Under the pieces are notes generated by a model, which worked only from the letters and a program-made list of their open reading frames with translations, made no database searches and had not been told where the DNA came from. From assembly GCF_019279795.1 (NCBI RefSeq), contig NC_056730.1, positions 614,996,271 to 615,060,270 on the forward strand: a stretch of DNA of 64,000 bases, read 5' to 3'. This stretch comes from Protopterus annectens. Taxonomy: Eukaryota > Chordata > Ceratodontiformes > Protopteridae. The position numbers were made by a program, and so were the translations under genes. How positions within the stretch are numbered: position 1 is the stretch's first letter; every line of letters begins with the position of its first letter. Positions 53,774 through 64,000 of this stretch are shown here, one piece after another.

Positions 53774-54410
53774 AAAGAAACAAACCTGTACATTACTGAA
53801 GGTAGCCCAGCAAAAGACAAGACTGTTAAAACAAAAAGAATTGTGGACGTACCACCATGGACTACAAAACCCGCTTAAAATAAAGACATCCGTTTATTAA
53901 AATAGCTAAAATGTATTAAGTTTCTTTGAAGGAATAAAACAAAACAAACATAATGGATTAGTGCTTTCAGCCGTAGCCTTCTTCAGATCCTATAGAATAC
54001 ATCAATCATTTTTCTCTATAAAACAAATAGTAGCCAATCCTGGCTCATGTTCCGATCAACTACTTTCTTCTCCTCCAATTAGCTAGTTGTCCAATCTTCA
54101 AAGAATTTTGGACAAATCTATTTTTTCTCCTCCAATCAGCTAGCCATCCAAGCTTCAAGGAGTTCTGGGCAAATCTCTTTTCTCACCCAATCAAATTAGT
54201 TTCAAAAGACGTTGTCCTTTTAAGATCGGTTTTAATGGTACTACCCCATTCAATCCTGAAGTGCGATCAGCTTTCATCTCAATAATCCATTTTGTCTCCA
54301 CTATTTCAGTTTTATTACATAAGTCTCCACCTCTCATGTCTTCTAATAATTGTTCAAGTGCCATGAATTTAAAAGTGTGTTTTTTATTGTTTTTCTCTGT
54401 GTGGCATGCC
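53774..54410 (-). repeat. PLE-2 right pseudo-LTR
   Basis: Direct repeat partner of 46117-46740 at an offset of 7657 bases. The minus strand encodes the protein C-terminus (FMALEQLLEDMRGG, TEIVETKWIIEMKAD, GLNGVVPLKPIL). It then has 3' non-coding sequence with a hammerhead-like motif. Confidence 0.8.
53955..53990 (-). ncRNA. Hammerhead ribozyme-like motif, PLE-2 right repeat
   Basis: On the minus strand: GGAT, CTGAAGA, hairpin GGC-TACG-GCT with an extra A before it, GAAA, GCAC, TA, ATCC. The core and helix I are unchanged from the left repeat. Two substitutions in helix II and loop keep pairing (G-U), and the helix III change leaves its G-C pair. Confidence 0.65.
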
Positions 54411-54545
54411 ATGTGTCAAATATAAGGAACAGCATTGAAACCAATGCCTTGTTGTACTATAGCAAGAAAAACAATTGAACAGGGTAGTGCCATTAAAAGT
54501 GATCTTAAAAGGATGACATCTTTTGAAACTAATTTGATTTTAGTC
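54411..54545 (+). repeat. Inverted partial copy at the 5' end of PLE-2
   Basis: The plus strand here equals the minus strand of the PLE 3' region: GGAACAGCATTGAAACCAAT parallels 46740-46770, and GGGTAGTGCCATTAAAA and TTTTGAAACTAATTTGATT parallel 54186-54250 reversed. A piece between the two blocks is missing. The orientation flips exactly at the end of the right pseudo-LTR. Confidence 0.75.
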
Positions 54546-57094
54546 TAATCAGATTTGATTCTGGTGTGGTATGTACTTCATGCCCCTCTATATGTGTCTG
54601 ATTCTTTTAATGCTTTTGTTGTATGACAATATAAGAAACAGAGAATAATCTGCTGCTATTTCTGAGGAGAGGACATTATTGGATATCGGAGGTGTAGCTG
54701 CTTTTTATTAGTTTAAGTGTACAGGCCATTTGCCTGCTGCCTTTTCTGAAAGCTTCAGGAAAACTGTGCTGGAAGCATATGTGCTCAGAAGAGTTTTTCT
54801 GGCAAATTTAAACTCATAGTTCATAAAAAGAAAATATATTAGATTGCACTTAAAGTAATTTATTTTCTGTACTTTACAGTTATTTTACTGAATTTTATAC
54901 CTTTTTAGTTTGACTAAAGCTTCTAGTTTTGTGTTTATATCAGTCACTTGACTGTTAATTGTATTAGATTGCACTTTTCTCTAGTTAAACTTAGTGTTTG
55001 CCCTGCACGTTTACAGTTTTTCTCCTCTTTTTACTTTAAATTGCCATTTTCAGTCTGTTTGACTATAGTTGCTTATATTGTGACAGAATCACCATTTTGT
55101 TAGACTAAATGTACTCCCTTTGCTTTAAACTTTTGTATGTACATTTATATTTAATTTTTCATTTAATTGTAATTTTAGTTGGTTTCTGGTCAAGGTGTTA
55201 ATTTGCTGAAGGCAGGAGTAGTTATTCTGTGGCAGAGAAAAATTGTCTGCTGTTTCTGAGGGGTGGACATTACTGGGAAGAATTCTTACTGCTCCTTTAT
55301 TGGCTCTTTCACTTTATCTCCTTAATTTAACTGTGTTGTCTGGTGCTCTACTCAGCACCACCCTATGCTGCACTTGACAGACATGGGTAATTTTAGTTTC
55401 AGTTTCTTCCCTTGGAACCATAGTTAGCCCCACTTCAGTTAGGAAGAGCACAAATGACAGAGATAATCATCAGTATGATGTTACAAATCTAAACTGAGCT
55501 CACAGCCAATTATGAATATACTTAGTGCAGACTACACTTCTACAGTGCTTATATTATTTTCTAGTTCATGAAATACTTAAACAGAGAGCTGAAACATTGT
55601 TTTAATATACTCTTCTTCCTTATGTCTCAATACTTCCTTCAGACATAGTACTTCCTGTGTTACTTTTCAAGTCATCCCTTTAAACCAGAATTTGTCCAGT
55701 CCTGCTATCATATCAGAGCTTTTACCAGTCTAATCCATTTACCCCATACCCCTTAACCCTTAGTCCACAAAGAAAGGTCACCCAGTTAGTCTTCCTTATG
55801 CTGCCTGCATATTAACACTCGGTATACTCAGACAATGTAGAAACTGCATGATGGTCACAAACCATGATCTGTTACTTAGCTTAACACTGTCCATTGCTGA
55901 GAGATGCAATTACCTGCCCAAACTGGAGAACTCACTGTTTCAACCAAGCCAGCCTGCTTGCGTCACTCACCTTTGCCATAGTATTTGGAATAAATATTGC
56001 AGGAAGCCACCAGGAAACAGGATATTGCAAGTCCAGTAAACCACAGCAAGCTATAAACTCAAAAACACACTCATAGTGACTCCAGCGTTAGGTACACTGA
56101 TTCTGCATTACCTTTCCCATATGTATTTCTATGTCTAATTGATTATCTAGGGTAGAAGAAATGTTTTTAATTACTTCAGTTTGCTCATGGTCTGCCAAGT
56201 TTAATCTAATTTTACATGAAGGAAGGCCCAGATCTTGATCATAGTTAATGAGTTTTTTTTTTCAGTTTACAAGATGTTTTGGCTTTTTGTTCTTTTTTGG
56301 GGAACTTGGCATATCACTTATACTCTCTGTTGTAATATTCTTAACGTCAGAAGATACAACTTGTTTCTGATTTAACAGCTACTTTATTTTAAATGTTATC
56401 AAAATCAGAAGTACTGCTTGTAACACACAAATGTAAAATAATTTTTTGATGCATACTTAAATGTTAGGTCTTATCTGCGCTGTAATACAAATGTAGCAAT
56501 TATCCTTAGTGACTTACCATTATTACAATAACATTCTAAAGACATCCATTTTTTCCCTATCAACTATATTAAATAGCTCATTGAGCTAAACAACAATTTA
56601 GGCACTGACACTTATCTTTCATATTACTTTTTTATAGATAAATACTACTTTTGTGCATTCTGATAGCAATGTATATTTCAACAAGCCAGAAATGTATATT
56701 TCAACAAGCTTTCCAACTTTTATCTGTTTAAGGTGTCCATTATATCAGTAAATAGTTTCATTGAGTAAATTATGGTAAATTAATGACAAGAGTGAATAAT
56801 CAGAAAGAGACCTAATACTGTAATATGAACAGAGTAATACTACAGACTTGAGTCAAAACTAGGAAGCCCAATTTAACAAGCTTTAACTTGTTTTATGTTC
56901 ATTATGATCAAGTTTTATGTTCATTATGATCAAGATTTGGACCCTTCTTCATGTAAAACGACTAGTCAGTAGTGTACTCTGAAGCTCTAAGTTACTGTAA
57001 GTGAATGTTCTGACATTTCAGAACTTGATGGAACTCACTTTGTATATTATCTTCACTACAAACAATGCCTTGAAGATGCAGTCCTTACTACCAT
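54546..57094. other. Unassigned AT-rich sequence
   Basis: No gene is recognised. Two segments (about 54640-54730 and 55235-55315) share TCTGCTG.TTTCTGAGG.G.GGACATTA, so one more short repeat family is present. At 56893-56936 a 22-base unit (TTTTATGTTCATTATGATCA) is directly duplicated. Confidence 0.4.
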
Positions 57095-58080
57095 TTACAA
57101 ACTGTAATAGACTAAGATCTAAACTTCTCACCCACTAAGTATTCAGAGATTCAGCTACAGTATTCAAATGAACCAGGTTTTGTCATGCAAACAATACACT
57201 AGAGATGTGTTTCTTATTACCACTAACAGTCGTGGTCATAATGCAAACAGTTTAAATGCAATCATAAAACACCAAAGTTTGTTTGCTGAATCATGGAAAT
57301 ACAAAAGAAGATTCCCAGTCTGCTTTAATTAGTACACATAAGATGCAGCTGCAAAAGTTCTTACAAGATAGACACAGGAGAATATAGCTATATAGCTTAA
57401 ATGGTATGAGCACTAAAACAAACCCCCTAACATATTTTAATCAGTACAATTTTATTTATTAAGGCACTTATGAGACAAACAAAAGAGAAAGCTATTTAAC
57501 CTGAAAAATAGCAGTGGTAAATTAAAATTCCAGATTGCTTTAATCAGCTTGCTTAAGATGTATTTACAAAGCCACTTACAAGATAGGTACAGAAGAAAGC
57601 TCTTTTGCTTGAAAGTAATAGCAGTAATAGACTAAAACTCAGTCTGATTTATTTAGCACACTTAAGATATATTTACAAAACTACTTGCAAGGTGGACACA
57701 GGGGAAGGTTATTTAGTGTGAGAAAAAATAGCAGTGATAGACTAAAAAACTTTTAACCCACTAATGTTTCCAGTTTGAGAAAGACCTTTCAAATGAATTA
57801 AGTTTTGTTGGGCAAACAACACGCTGAAGATATGTTTCTTATTACCAGTAACAGCTTAGCTTACAATGCAACATTGGTTTGAGTGCAATTGTAAAACATC
57901 TGAAGCTGTCAAAATCATTCATATATAAAAAGAAAATCCACAATATGCTTTAATAAGTACACTTAAGGTGTATATTCAAAGCATCTTGGAAGGTAAATAG
58001 AAGAAAAAGAGTCAGACTAAAACAATAGCAGAGGCAAATTAAAACCTCAGTCTGTTTTAATCAGCAAACTTAGAATGTAT
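57095..58080. repeat. Local higher-order repeat array
   Basis: A block of about 220 bases at 57100-57320 (TAGACTAA...CCCACTAA, AACAATACACTAGAGATGTG, GTTTCTTATTACCA) recurs at 57735-57960 with an offset of about 630. Between and after them a smaller unit of about 105-120 bases (TTTAAT.AG.ACACTTAAGAT, TTACAAGATAGACACAGG..AA, GCAGT.ATAGACTAAAA) recurs near 57320, 57530, 57640, 57945 and 58045. Divergence is considerable. Confidence 0.65.
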
Positions 58081-58396
58081 AACTATAAAAATGCTGAACC
58101 AGGTGTTAAAACAAACTTTTACATCCAGTTTCTTGAAGTTTAAGTGCTTTCATTAGAGTTTAAATTGCCTTAAAAGCGTCAAAACTCTGCAGCATTTAAA
58201 GGTATACACCATAAAAAAAACTTTCAAAATTGTCAAAGGTAAAAAGTGTCATAATATAACCCTAACATTAAAAAAATCAAAACATTTAATAATGTTCAGA
58301 ATAGTGTTTAAACTATAAATAACACTTTAAAAAATGGATTAAAAAAGCAAATAAGCACCATCACATGAAACAGTTATATCCTAGCAGCTTTGATTC

Positions 58397-58845
58397 TTAA
58401 CATAGGTTTAACAGAAATGACATCATTAATGCCTGGTGAATTACAGGAACTGAGTAACAATTGCCAAAACATTTCTTTTTGTTCAAAGATAAGCTCCCAG
58501 CCACCCCCTCTATTACTAGGTGTAACTTTCTCAAGAATACTGAATGCAAATTTCTTGAAATCATGACATGATAGTAAATGTTTATATAAGGCATCCGGTA
58601 CAAGCCTTTGCTAATTGCATAGTTGTGTTGATAAATTCTGTTCCGCCAAGACTTAGAACATCGGACAAGAAGAACATAAAGCATTGTATAACACCCTTAA
58701 TAGTAGTACAGTTATATTGCCCATTCACTGAAACCAACTTGGGGTAGCCAGCCACTGAAAAGCATGTTCCCTTGGGAATATATCTACATTGCTTGCAAAT
58801 TCCATAACAATTGATGCCCATATTCTTTTCTGAAGCATTTTGCAT
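58397..58845 (-). pseudogene. PLE-4 endonuclease/C-terminal region (broken)
   Basis: Minus-strand frames contain GICKQCRYIPKGTCF, a CxxC zinc pair, then NGQYNCTTIKGVIQCFMF and, in a shifted frame, KSWRNRIYQHNYAISKGL. The C-terminal part KCFGNCYSV...ALMMSF is a frameshifted form of the usual end of these proteins. The catalytic tyrosine pair of GIY-YIG is not recognisable, so the nuclease is dead. Confidence 0.55.
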
Positions 58846-59403
58846 GTCATGATTGTTTTAAATAGCTTTTAAATTGATACTGTTCTTGTACTCAAATATT
58901 GGCTGCTGATCCCAACTGGTCAAGCAGCCCAAAAGCACTAAATACTGCTTTCCAGTGACAGTCAATAGCTTTTTTAAGGGAGGAAATATCAGCATTATAT
59001 GTATAACAAAGACCTGACTTAAGTCATTTTTCTTACCAATAACATCAACAGTCAACGTGTGGGGGTAGCTCAGTAGGGGACCATATTTAATGGATCTAAC
59101 ATCTAAAATCCATTTCTTAAGATCCCATAACAACATTGAGGAGTATCCTGGGTCCATAAATAAAATACAAAGTTTGGCAATTTCTTGTTTGAATATCAAG
59201 TCAACTTAAATTAATCTACTGAGTCTAATAAATTGTCCTTTAACAATATTTCTTTTCTGCCACTTAAAGTGTTGACTGGTGAAGTGTAAGAAAGCATTTG
59301 AATTAGTTTCTTTTCTAAATAACTTAGAGTCATACCTCCTTTCAGACAAATTTTTGTATAGGGTAATAATGTCTAGGTAGTTAATAGAACTGTCACTAGC
59401 CTG

Positions 59404-60465
59404 CTATGAAAAGTAAAAGAAGTCAGTAGAGCCATTCAAAAAAATCCATAAATTCTTGCAGTAACTCACTGAGGTTCCCCTTCCACAGAATGAATATATC
59501 ATCCTCATGTAAACCTCAACCTTGGAAAAGGGGGGGGGGGACAAATATTTTTGTGATTTTCCAATACCATCACACCATTTTCTCAAATACAGGGGCTGAA
59601 GCTGCCCCCATCGCTACACCACTGTATTGCTTGTAGTATTCCCCCTCAGAAAATACAAACTTGTTTTTAAGCACCAGTTCCATACATTAAAAAATGAAAC
59701 TAGTATCAACCTTGTTGAGTTTGGTACCATTAACCATGCACCCAGGCACCATTCCAAGCCTTTGTTATGGGGATGAAGAGAACAAGCCCTTGATATCTAT
59801 AGTCAGAAATAGGGCATCAGATACAAATTTGACATCTGCAACTGTCTGAAGAAAATGCAAAGAATATTTTTAATAAGTACTTTTTTCCATAGTGAAACTT
59901 TTCAACTTAACGTCGACCAACTTGGCCAAAGGTTCAGTTTTTGACCCAGCCGAAGCCACTATGGGTCTGGGGGGGGGGGGGTTGGCCATCAATTTGTGAA
60001 TCTTAGGGGTTCTGAATATCCCTGGAACCCAATGATGCTTGACTTCAAGATAGTCTCTTAACTTTGGAGGTAAATCAAAGGTAGTGTACAAGACTTCTAA
60101 TGAATAGTTGATGCCCCTGTTGGCTATGTTAATCTCATTACGTGAGACTTCCATAACAAAATCACCATTGTTTAAAATTTTAAGCATCTTAGATGAATAT
60201 AAATAGTGGTCCATGATAACAACCCCCCGATCTTGCACTCTTGTCTGGTTTCATCACACATACACTTTTATCATTAGATAGTTTAAAGAAAAGCTATCTT
60301 TCTTTGGGGGTTAAATTATAAAATATTTTACTCTTCTTGTACCCCCATTCCCTGATGCTGTTTTCATATAACTGTTCAATAAACCCGATGGACGGTGCTA
60401 AGGGGGGATTAAAAATACTACTTCTCCCCAACTCATTAAAAGCACCATACTTGCTATTAAGTCGC
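59404..60465 (-). pseudogene. PLE-4 reverse transcriptase (broken)
   Basis: On the minus strand: FNPPLAPSIGFIEQLYEN, NDKSVCVMKPDKSARSGG (the IKPADKGG-type block), FRTPKIHKLMANPPPPRPIV and TEPLAKLVDVKLK, and at about 59500 EDDIFILWKGNLSELLQEF, which holds the catalytic aspartates. The G run at 59958-59968 codes for the extra prolines. The residue before EDD is His, where Tyr or Phe is usual. Frames are broken at least four times. Confidence 0.7.
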
Positions 60466-60570
60466 ATCATAGGTTCATAGGTTCATAGGTTCATACTAGG
60501 CTATCTGCCCTGGGGCAATTATAAGCCTAGCCCGATTCTGTATGGCTTAGGCCACTCCTTGACATTTCAA
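60466..60570 (-). mobile_element. CR1 3'-end fragment nested in PLE-4
   Basis: The minus strand ends with GGGCAGATAGCCTAGTATGA followed by three AACCTATG-type units, the same 3' end as the CR1 at 30.6 kb. The matching part begins with GAGTGGCCTAAGCC, about 105 bases in all. PLE-4-like sequence continues on both sides, so it is a severely 5'-truncated insertion of the same family. Confidence 0.8.
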
Positions 60571-61100
60571 GTTCAATTTTCTAGTATACAGTTTTAAATC
60601 TGTGTATCTACTATACTGGGCTGACTTGGAGACACAAACTTAAACCCTTTTTGATATTATGAACCAAAAATGGAAGAAATAGTTAATGAAAAAAAATTAA
60701 ATATAGTGCATCCATCAAAAACATGTACAGTATCTTCAACCAGGGTATCGAAAAGTTCCAAAGAAATTATTTCTGGGGAAATTATCTTTGACCTTGATGG
60801 TTCTGGTACCCAGTCCTGTTTCAGGTGGGGAGTGACTTAAATCCATGGGCATTCTGCTTTTGCCTCCCCTGCTTTTCTTCCAACTGTTTGAATCTCCAGG
60901 GTACCCATTCCCCCCAAAAATGGGCCATCTGTTCATTGCTGTCACTAAAACTCTCCCTATAAGTGGTGCATGTGTCACCAAGGTCACCAGTTTAAAACTT
61001 TCTTCCTCTATTAGGAGTGGCATAGGCCCTCTTATGTTTGTAGTCATTGTTGTCTCTAGCAATCTTCTTTGATTTGTGCTTATAGGGATACATCTCATAT
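60571..61100 (-). pseudogene. Probable PLE-4 N-terminal segment
   Basis: A minus-strand frame of 120 residues (61098-60736) contains SRMPMDLSHSPPETGLGTRT. A further frame nearer the CR1 fragment reads NIKKGLSLCLQVSP and then LYTRKLNLKCQG, resembling the VL.KGL.F.P ... RKL.LK block of Penelope N-termini. The assignment is weaker than for the RT part and rests mainly on position. Confidence 0.4.
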
Positions 61101-62900
61101 TGTTCTACCTTGAGCAGTTGGGTACATTTTACAAAGAGCTACTTGTTTTTCTGATCCTAAGTATAAAGTTTGGAGGCACCAGTTTAGGGAGATTCTCAGA
61201 ATGCCAAAACACTGCAGTCATCCCAACCATTTTGCTATTTGCTTGCACCTGGCACTGTGGTCCTTTCCATCTGCTCTCAGTACTTTGATGCCAGAGTGGA
61301 CCTATGCACGTGTTGGCCACTGCATGAATGTTGCAGTATAGCATATCCTGGTTATAGTTTTACATGCATTGTTGTTTTAATCTGCCCCATCATCATGAAC
61401 TAGCTGCTGCCTCTTAGCCAGTGTCATGGAATACTATGTGGGACCCCACCTTACATGAGCCCCACCCCCTGCAGCTAGCTCTTCCACAGCCTTCTTCAGA
61501 AACATTTCTCTGCTGCTGAGTGTGAGACTTCTTATTCACCAATGTGAATATCATGCAGTATTTGTTTATATTCTTGTATGCTGTGTAATATTGCATAAGG
61601 AAAAAGTTTTTCTTCACTACTTCTGGATCTTGCTAAAGGATGTCACCACTTATATCTAGACAGTGGAACTAGGCCTACATCAATCCGAGCCCATATTCAA
61701 AGATGTTTTGTGGTTGTGACAGGGTGGTATTGAATGCATTCTCTGTGATTGAATGTATTTTTTTTACCTGTGCCATGGCTTCAGGTCATATATAAAAGTA
61801 ATATGTCCTAGGGGAAATCACCATTGCAGATTGTGTTTTGGGCCTTTTTCTCCCCCATTTGACCTTTGTCTCCCCCATTATTTTAGGCTTTCCCCAGATT
61901 TTTTGTGCTAAGTGATTGAAAGGTATAGTTGCACCTACTGCATGATGCATCTGTTCACATTGTTGCAGTTCACTGTTTTTTTTTAATTTTTTTTTATGAA
62001 GAGTATGAAAGATTACGTGCAGTTTGACCACTCAGTGGCATGGCAGGTGACCGTAAGCTCTTCCATGGCTACCAGATGCAGCAACTGCCTCATACATCAA
62101 CATTTGTGTTAAACCTGTAGCTGCCCCTAGCATCTTAGCAGAGTCTCTGTATGCCAGGATTTTTCATCAAACAGCTACTCTTGTACTTGTGCCCCTTCAC
62201 ACTATTTTTATGCATTTGTGAATTGGACCACCATATTGTTTACCCTCATTTGCATTAGCCACAACCCACTTTATAATAATGTTGCTCATTTCCATTTTAT
62301 TGTATCCTCGTTTGCATAGTATGCTGGCCACATTATTCTGTGGTTTAGCATGATCACATTACTTGTGGCTTTGAATTGCTGTTACCTTGTGTATCATCAC
62401 TAATTACACAATTTTACTTACCACGTTGCATTATTTTTTTCAGTTTAAAGGCTCTCAGTTGTTGAATGCCATAATACACCTTGTTTCAGTGCCAAAATCT
62501 CTTTGTTACTTGATAACATAATTAAATTCGCAGGAAGCATTTTTTTTTATTACAATAGTTAGTTTGGGAATATTTGAAGTTACATTTTGCTTTTTACAAA
62601 TAGGAGTAAGAACCCACACCATTTGATTCTGTATGATGTAATAAGGTGCTGTTTTCAAAATCTTTTGGAATTGCAAAATGTCAGGCATCTGTCATCTTGC
62701 TTTTGCTTGTCTGAAGTGATTTCCCCTACCCTATTGACATCATCCTGAGGGATTGAGAATCACCCACATTAATATCTTATAAAGCCAAGGTACTGTATGG
62801 CCAGGAATTCTACTATGCCAGGAGCAAGTAATGAGATTCTATGACATGTTATGTTACTAAATCTCATTAACCATGCTCAGAGTAGCACAACATATTTAGG
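61101..62900. other. Unassigned sequence
   Basis: No gene, tRNA or mobile element is recognised on either strand. Short frames of 60-80 codons are present, as expected by chance. Confidence 0.4.
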
Positions 62901-62907
62901 TACTTGA

Positions 62908-63095
62908 CATGCCTGCGCAATCTGTCCATAATTATCTTGCACGACAGCTCTACCTGTATGACAGGCCTGGTATTGCAGGCAGGGAGCCTGCTTGCAGTAC
63001 CAGGTCTATCATACAAATGGAGCTGTACAGCCATGAGATCATCCAGTGCAGGAGATCCACTTGTAAGGTGGACTGGAGCTTGCAGGCATGACAGT
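62908..63095. repeat. Imperfect palindrome
   Basis: The inner arms are 62945-62983 and 62984-63025, centred near 62984. CAGCTCTACCTGTATGACAG pairs with the reverse complement of CTATCATACAAATGGAGCTG, and TATTGCAGGCAGG pairs with CCTGCTTGCAGTA. A wider pair, CATGCCTGC at 62908 and GCAGGCATG near 63082, suggests a longer hairpin of about 185 bases. It may be a small foldback DNA element. Confidence 0.65.
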
Positions 63096-64000
63096 CAAAA
63101 TGTCCATCTTGCCTGCACTCTCCTGTCCATAACAAGGGACAAGCATGCAGTGCCATTAGTCAACACGATAATTGTCTATTTTTATCTCAATGGCAACTGT
63201 GAGCCACTCCAGAAGGAGTTCAGGGAAGATTCACACTACATCTGTCCTGCATACAAGGTGACAGGCCAACCCCCTGCTCTTGAAACATCTCTTCTCCTAC
63301 TAATTACATCTTTCATACTAGTCAGGGAGGCATTTGTACTCTGCAGCACTATCTCACCAGTATAGCAAATTCCCTTTCAAGTATAGGCAACTAGGCTCTA
63401 CTTCCACCTCTCTCTAATGAGCTTTGCCCCTAGCAACAGCTATATTTCCCACCCCTCCAGCCCAGGCAGCAGACAGGCTGTATTTCTTTCTAGCTAGCTT
63501 CTCCCCCAGCAACAACTAGGTTTTCCTCTCCTTCATCCTTTCTCCAGTGAACTCTTCCTTTACCCTAGGTAGTAGCAAGGCACTCACATGCTCTAGCACT
63601 GACTGTCTTACCTACACCTCCCTCCAGCCTAGATGAAAGAAAGGCTTGTTTACTCATTACACTCTTCTAAATCTTCCCCTAATGTGCTCCTCCTTGCATA
63701 CTATGTAGAAACTATGCTTTTTCCTCAACTAACCCTATTTTTCTTTCAGCCAAAGTGGCAGCTAGGCTATGACACCTTCCAGTATTAACCTGCCACTCTC
63801 TCTCTCTCTCTCTCTCTCTCATACCCAGACCTCCCACCAGCCTAGGTTACAACCAGGCCCCTAAATCCTCTTCTCAAAATCTTCTAATGTACTCTTTCAG
63901 ACAGCCTAATGACCACTAAGCGTCTTCATCATGATTTTCCCAAACTCCACAGCCTCTCCTTCCCAACTTACCATTCTAAATAAACTGTCTTCATATCTGA
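63096..64000. other. CT-rich unassigned sequence
   Basis: From about 63380 the plus strand is rich in CT with recurring CCTCTCTCTAATG, CTAGCTTCTCCCCCAGCAAC and CTCCAGCC.AG-type words spaced 60-110 bases apart. This may be a worn minisatellite. No gene recognised. Confidence 0.4.
63795..63820. repeat. (CT)n microsatellite
   Basis: About 26 bases of CT repeat. Confidence 0.95.

Larger units (their letters stand above)
46117..54545 (-). mobile_element. Penelope-like element PLE-2 with terminal direct repeats and nested LINE
   Basis: The outer limits are set by a direct repeat, 46117-46740 and 53774-54410, whose copies match closely (AAAGAAACAAACCTGTACAT at each start). These are the pseudo-LTRs of a Penelope element with a 5'-truncated tandem copy. 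Between them, on the minus strand, come the N-terminal region (53495-53085), a nested LINE, a central region (49310-48743), the RT (48727-47476) and a GIY-YIG region (47058-46686). To the right of the second repeat, 54411-54545 is an inverted partial copy of the 3' region. The coding sequence is broken in many places. Confidence 0.85.
58081..61100 (-). mobile_element. Penelope-like element PLE-4, heavily decayed
   Basis: On the minus strand a probable N-terminal segment (61098-60571) is followed by a nested CR1 tail (60570-60466), RT blocks (60465-59404), a decayed region (59199-58858) and a GIY-YIG-type C-terminus (58845-58397). The 3' limit is uncertain. Frameshifts and stops are everywhere. 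Sequence differs from the other three PLEs. Confidence 0.7.

Noticed and set aside
62904-63365. Frame of 153 codons on the plus strand
   Set aside because: It overlaps the palindrome, has no recognisable domain, and similar frames occur on the other strand because of the symmetry.
1-64000. CRISPR array, operons, prokaryotic promoters or a phage-type system
   Set aside because: The window has eukaryotic retroelements, spliced exons and microsatellites. No regularly spaced short repeats with unique spacers were seen.

Overview
The window looks like transposon-packed, non-coding vertebrate chromatin. No host single-copy gene was recognised. It carries CR1-type and Rex/L2-like LINEs, four Penelope-like elements (PLEs), a Ty3/gypsy element with integrase ahead of reverse transcriptase, two Harbinger-type Myb/SANT genes, tRNA-derived SINE-like modules and many CA and TA microsatellites. 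From general knowledge this mixture fits an amphibian, lungfish, coelacanth or cartilaginous fish better than a mammal or bird. The exact lineage cannot be read from the sequence.

Left part (1-34.8 kb). A nearly full-length but decayed CR1 copy (about 60-3450, +) is followed by a two-exon Harbinger Myb-like gene (4027-4435 and 9927-10858, +). That gene keeps an open, phase-compatible frame of about 446 codons, although PLE-1 (about 4572-8437, -) sits in its intron. Next come anonymous sequence, a small antisense CR1 fragment (about 13.3-13.7 kb), a 72-bp minisatellite, an array of roughly 220-bp units (17.4-19.2 kb) and a probable Harbinger transposase remnant (about 19.6-19.85 kb). A second, three-exon Myb/SANT gene lies on the minus strand (25743-23642). 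Its terminal-exon region is duplicated in inverted orientation at 21425-22185. A much better preserved CR1 (about 26700-30597, +) has an SGNH-esterase ORF1 with one stop and an ORF2 with three stops. The 22-34 kb interval is also filled with repeated modules: a roughly 570-bp direct repeat, four copies of a roughly 0.3-0.45 kb unit, and tRNA-like modules.

Right part (34.8-64 kb) is more AT-rich. It holds short TIR-bounded repeats (36.5-38.9 kb), a SINE with target-site duplications (40.1 kb), PLE-3 (about 40.6-42.6 kb, -) and a gypsy element truncated at its 5' side (about 42.68-46.1 kb, -). PLE-2 (46117-54545, -) follows, with direct terminal repeats each carrying a hammerhead-like motif. 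Its coding region is split by a 5'-truncated LINE (about 49312-52612, -). The N-terminal PLE segment reads in frame into the LINE endonuclease/RT, giving a long chimeric ORF. PLE-4 (about 58.1-61.1 kb, -) is heavily decayed and interrupted by a short CR1 tail. The last 3 kb holds an imperfect palindrome and CT-rich sequence.

Relative order by nesting: PLE-1 postdates the Harbinger element, the Rex/L2-like LINE postdates PLE-2, PLE-2 abuts and probably truncates the gypsy element, and a CR1 tail postdates PLE-4. All family assignments come from reading motifs by eye. No database search was run.
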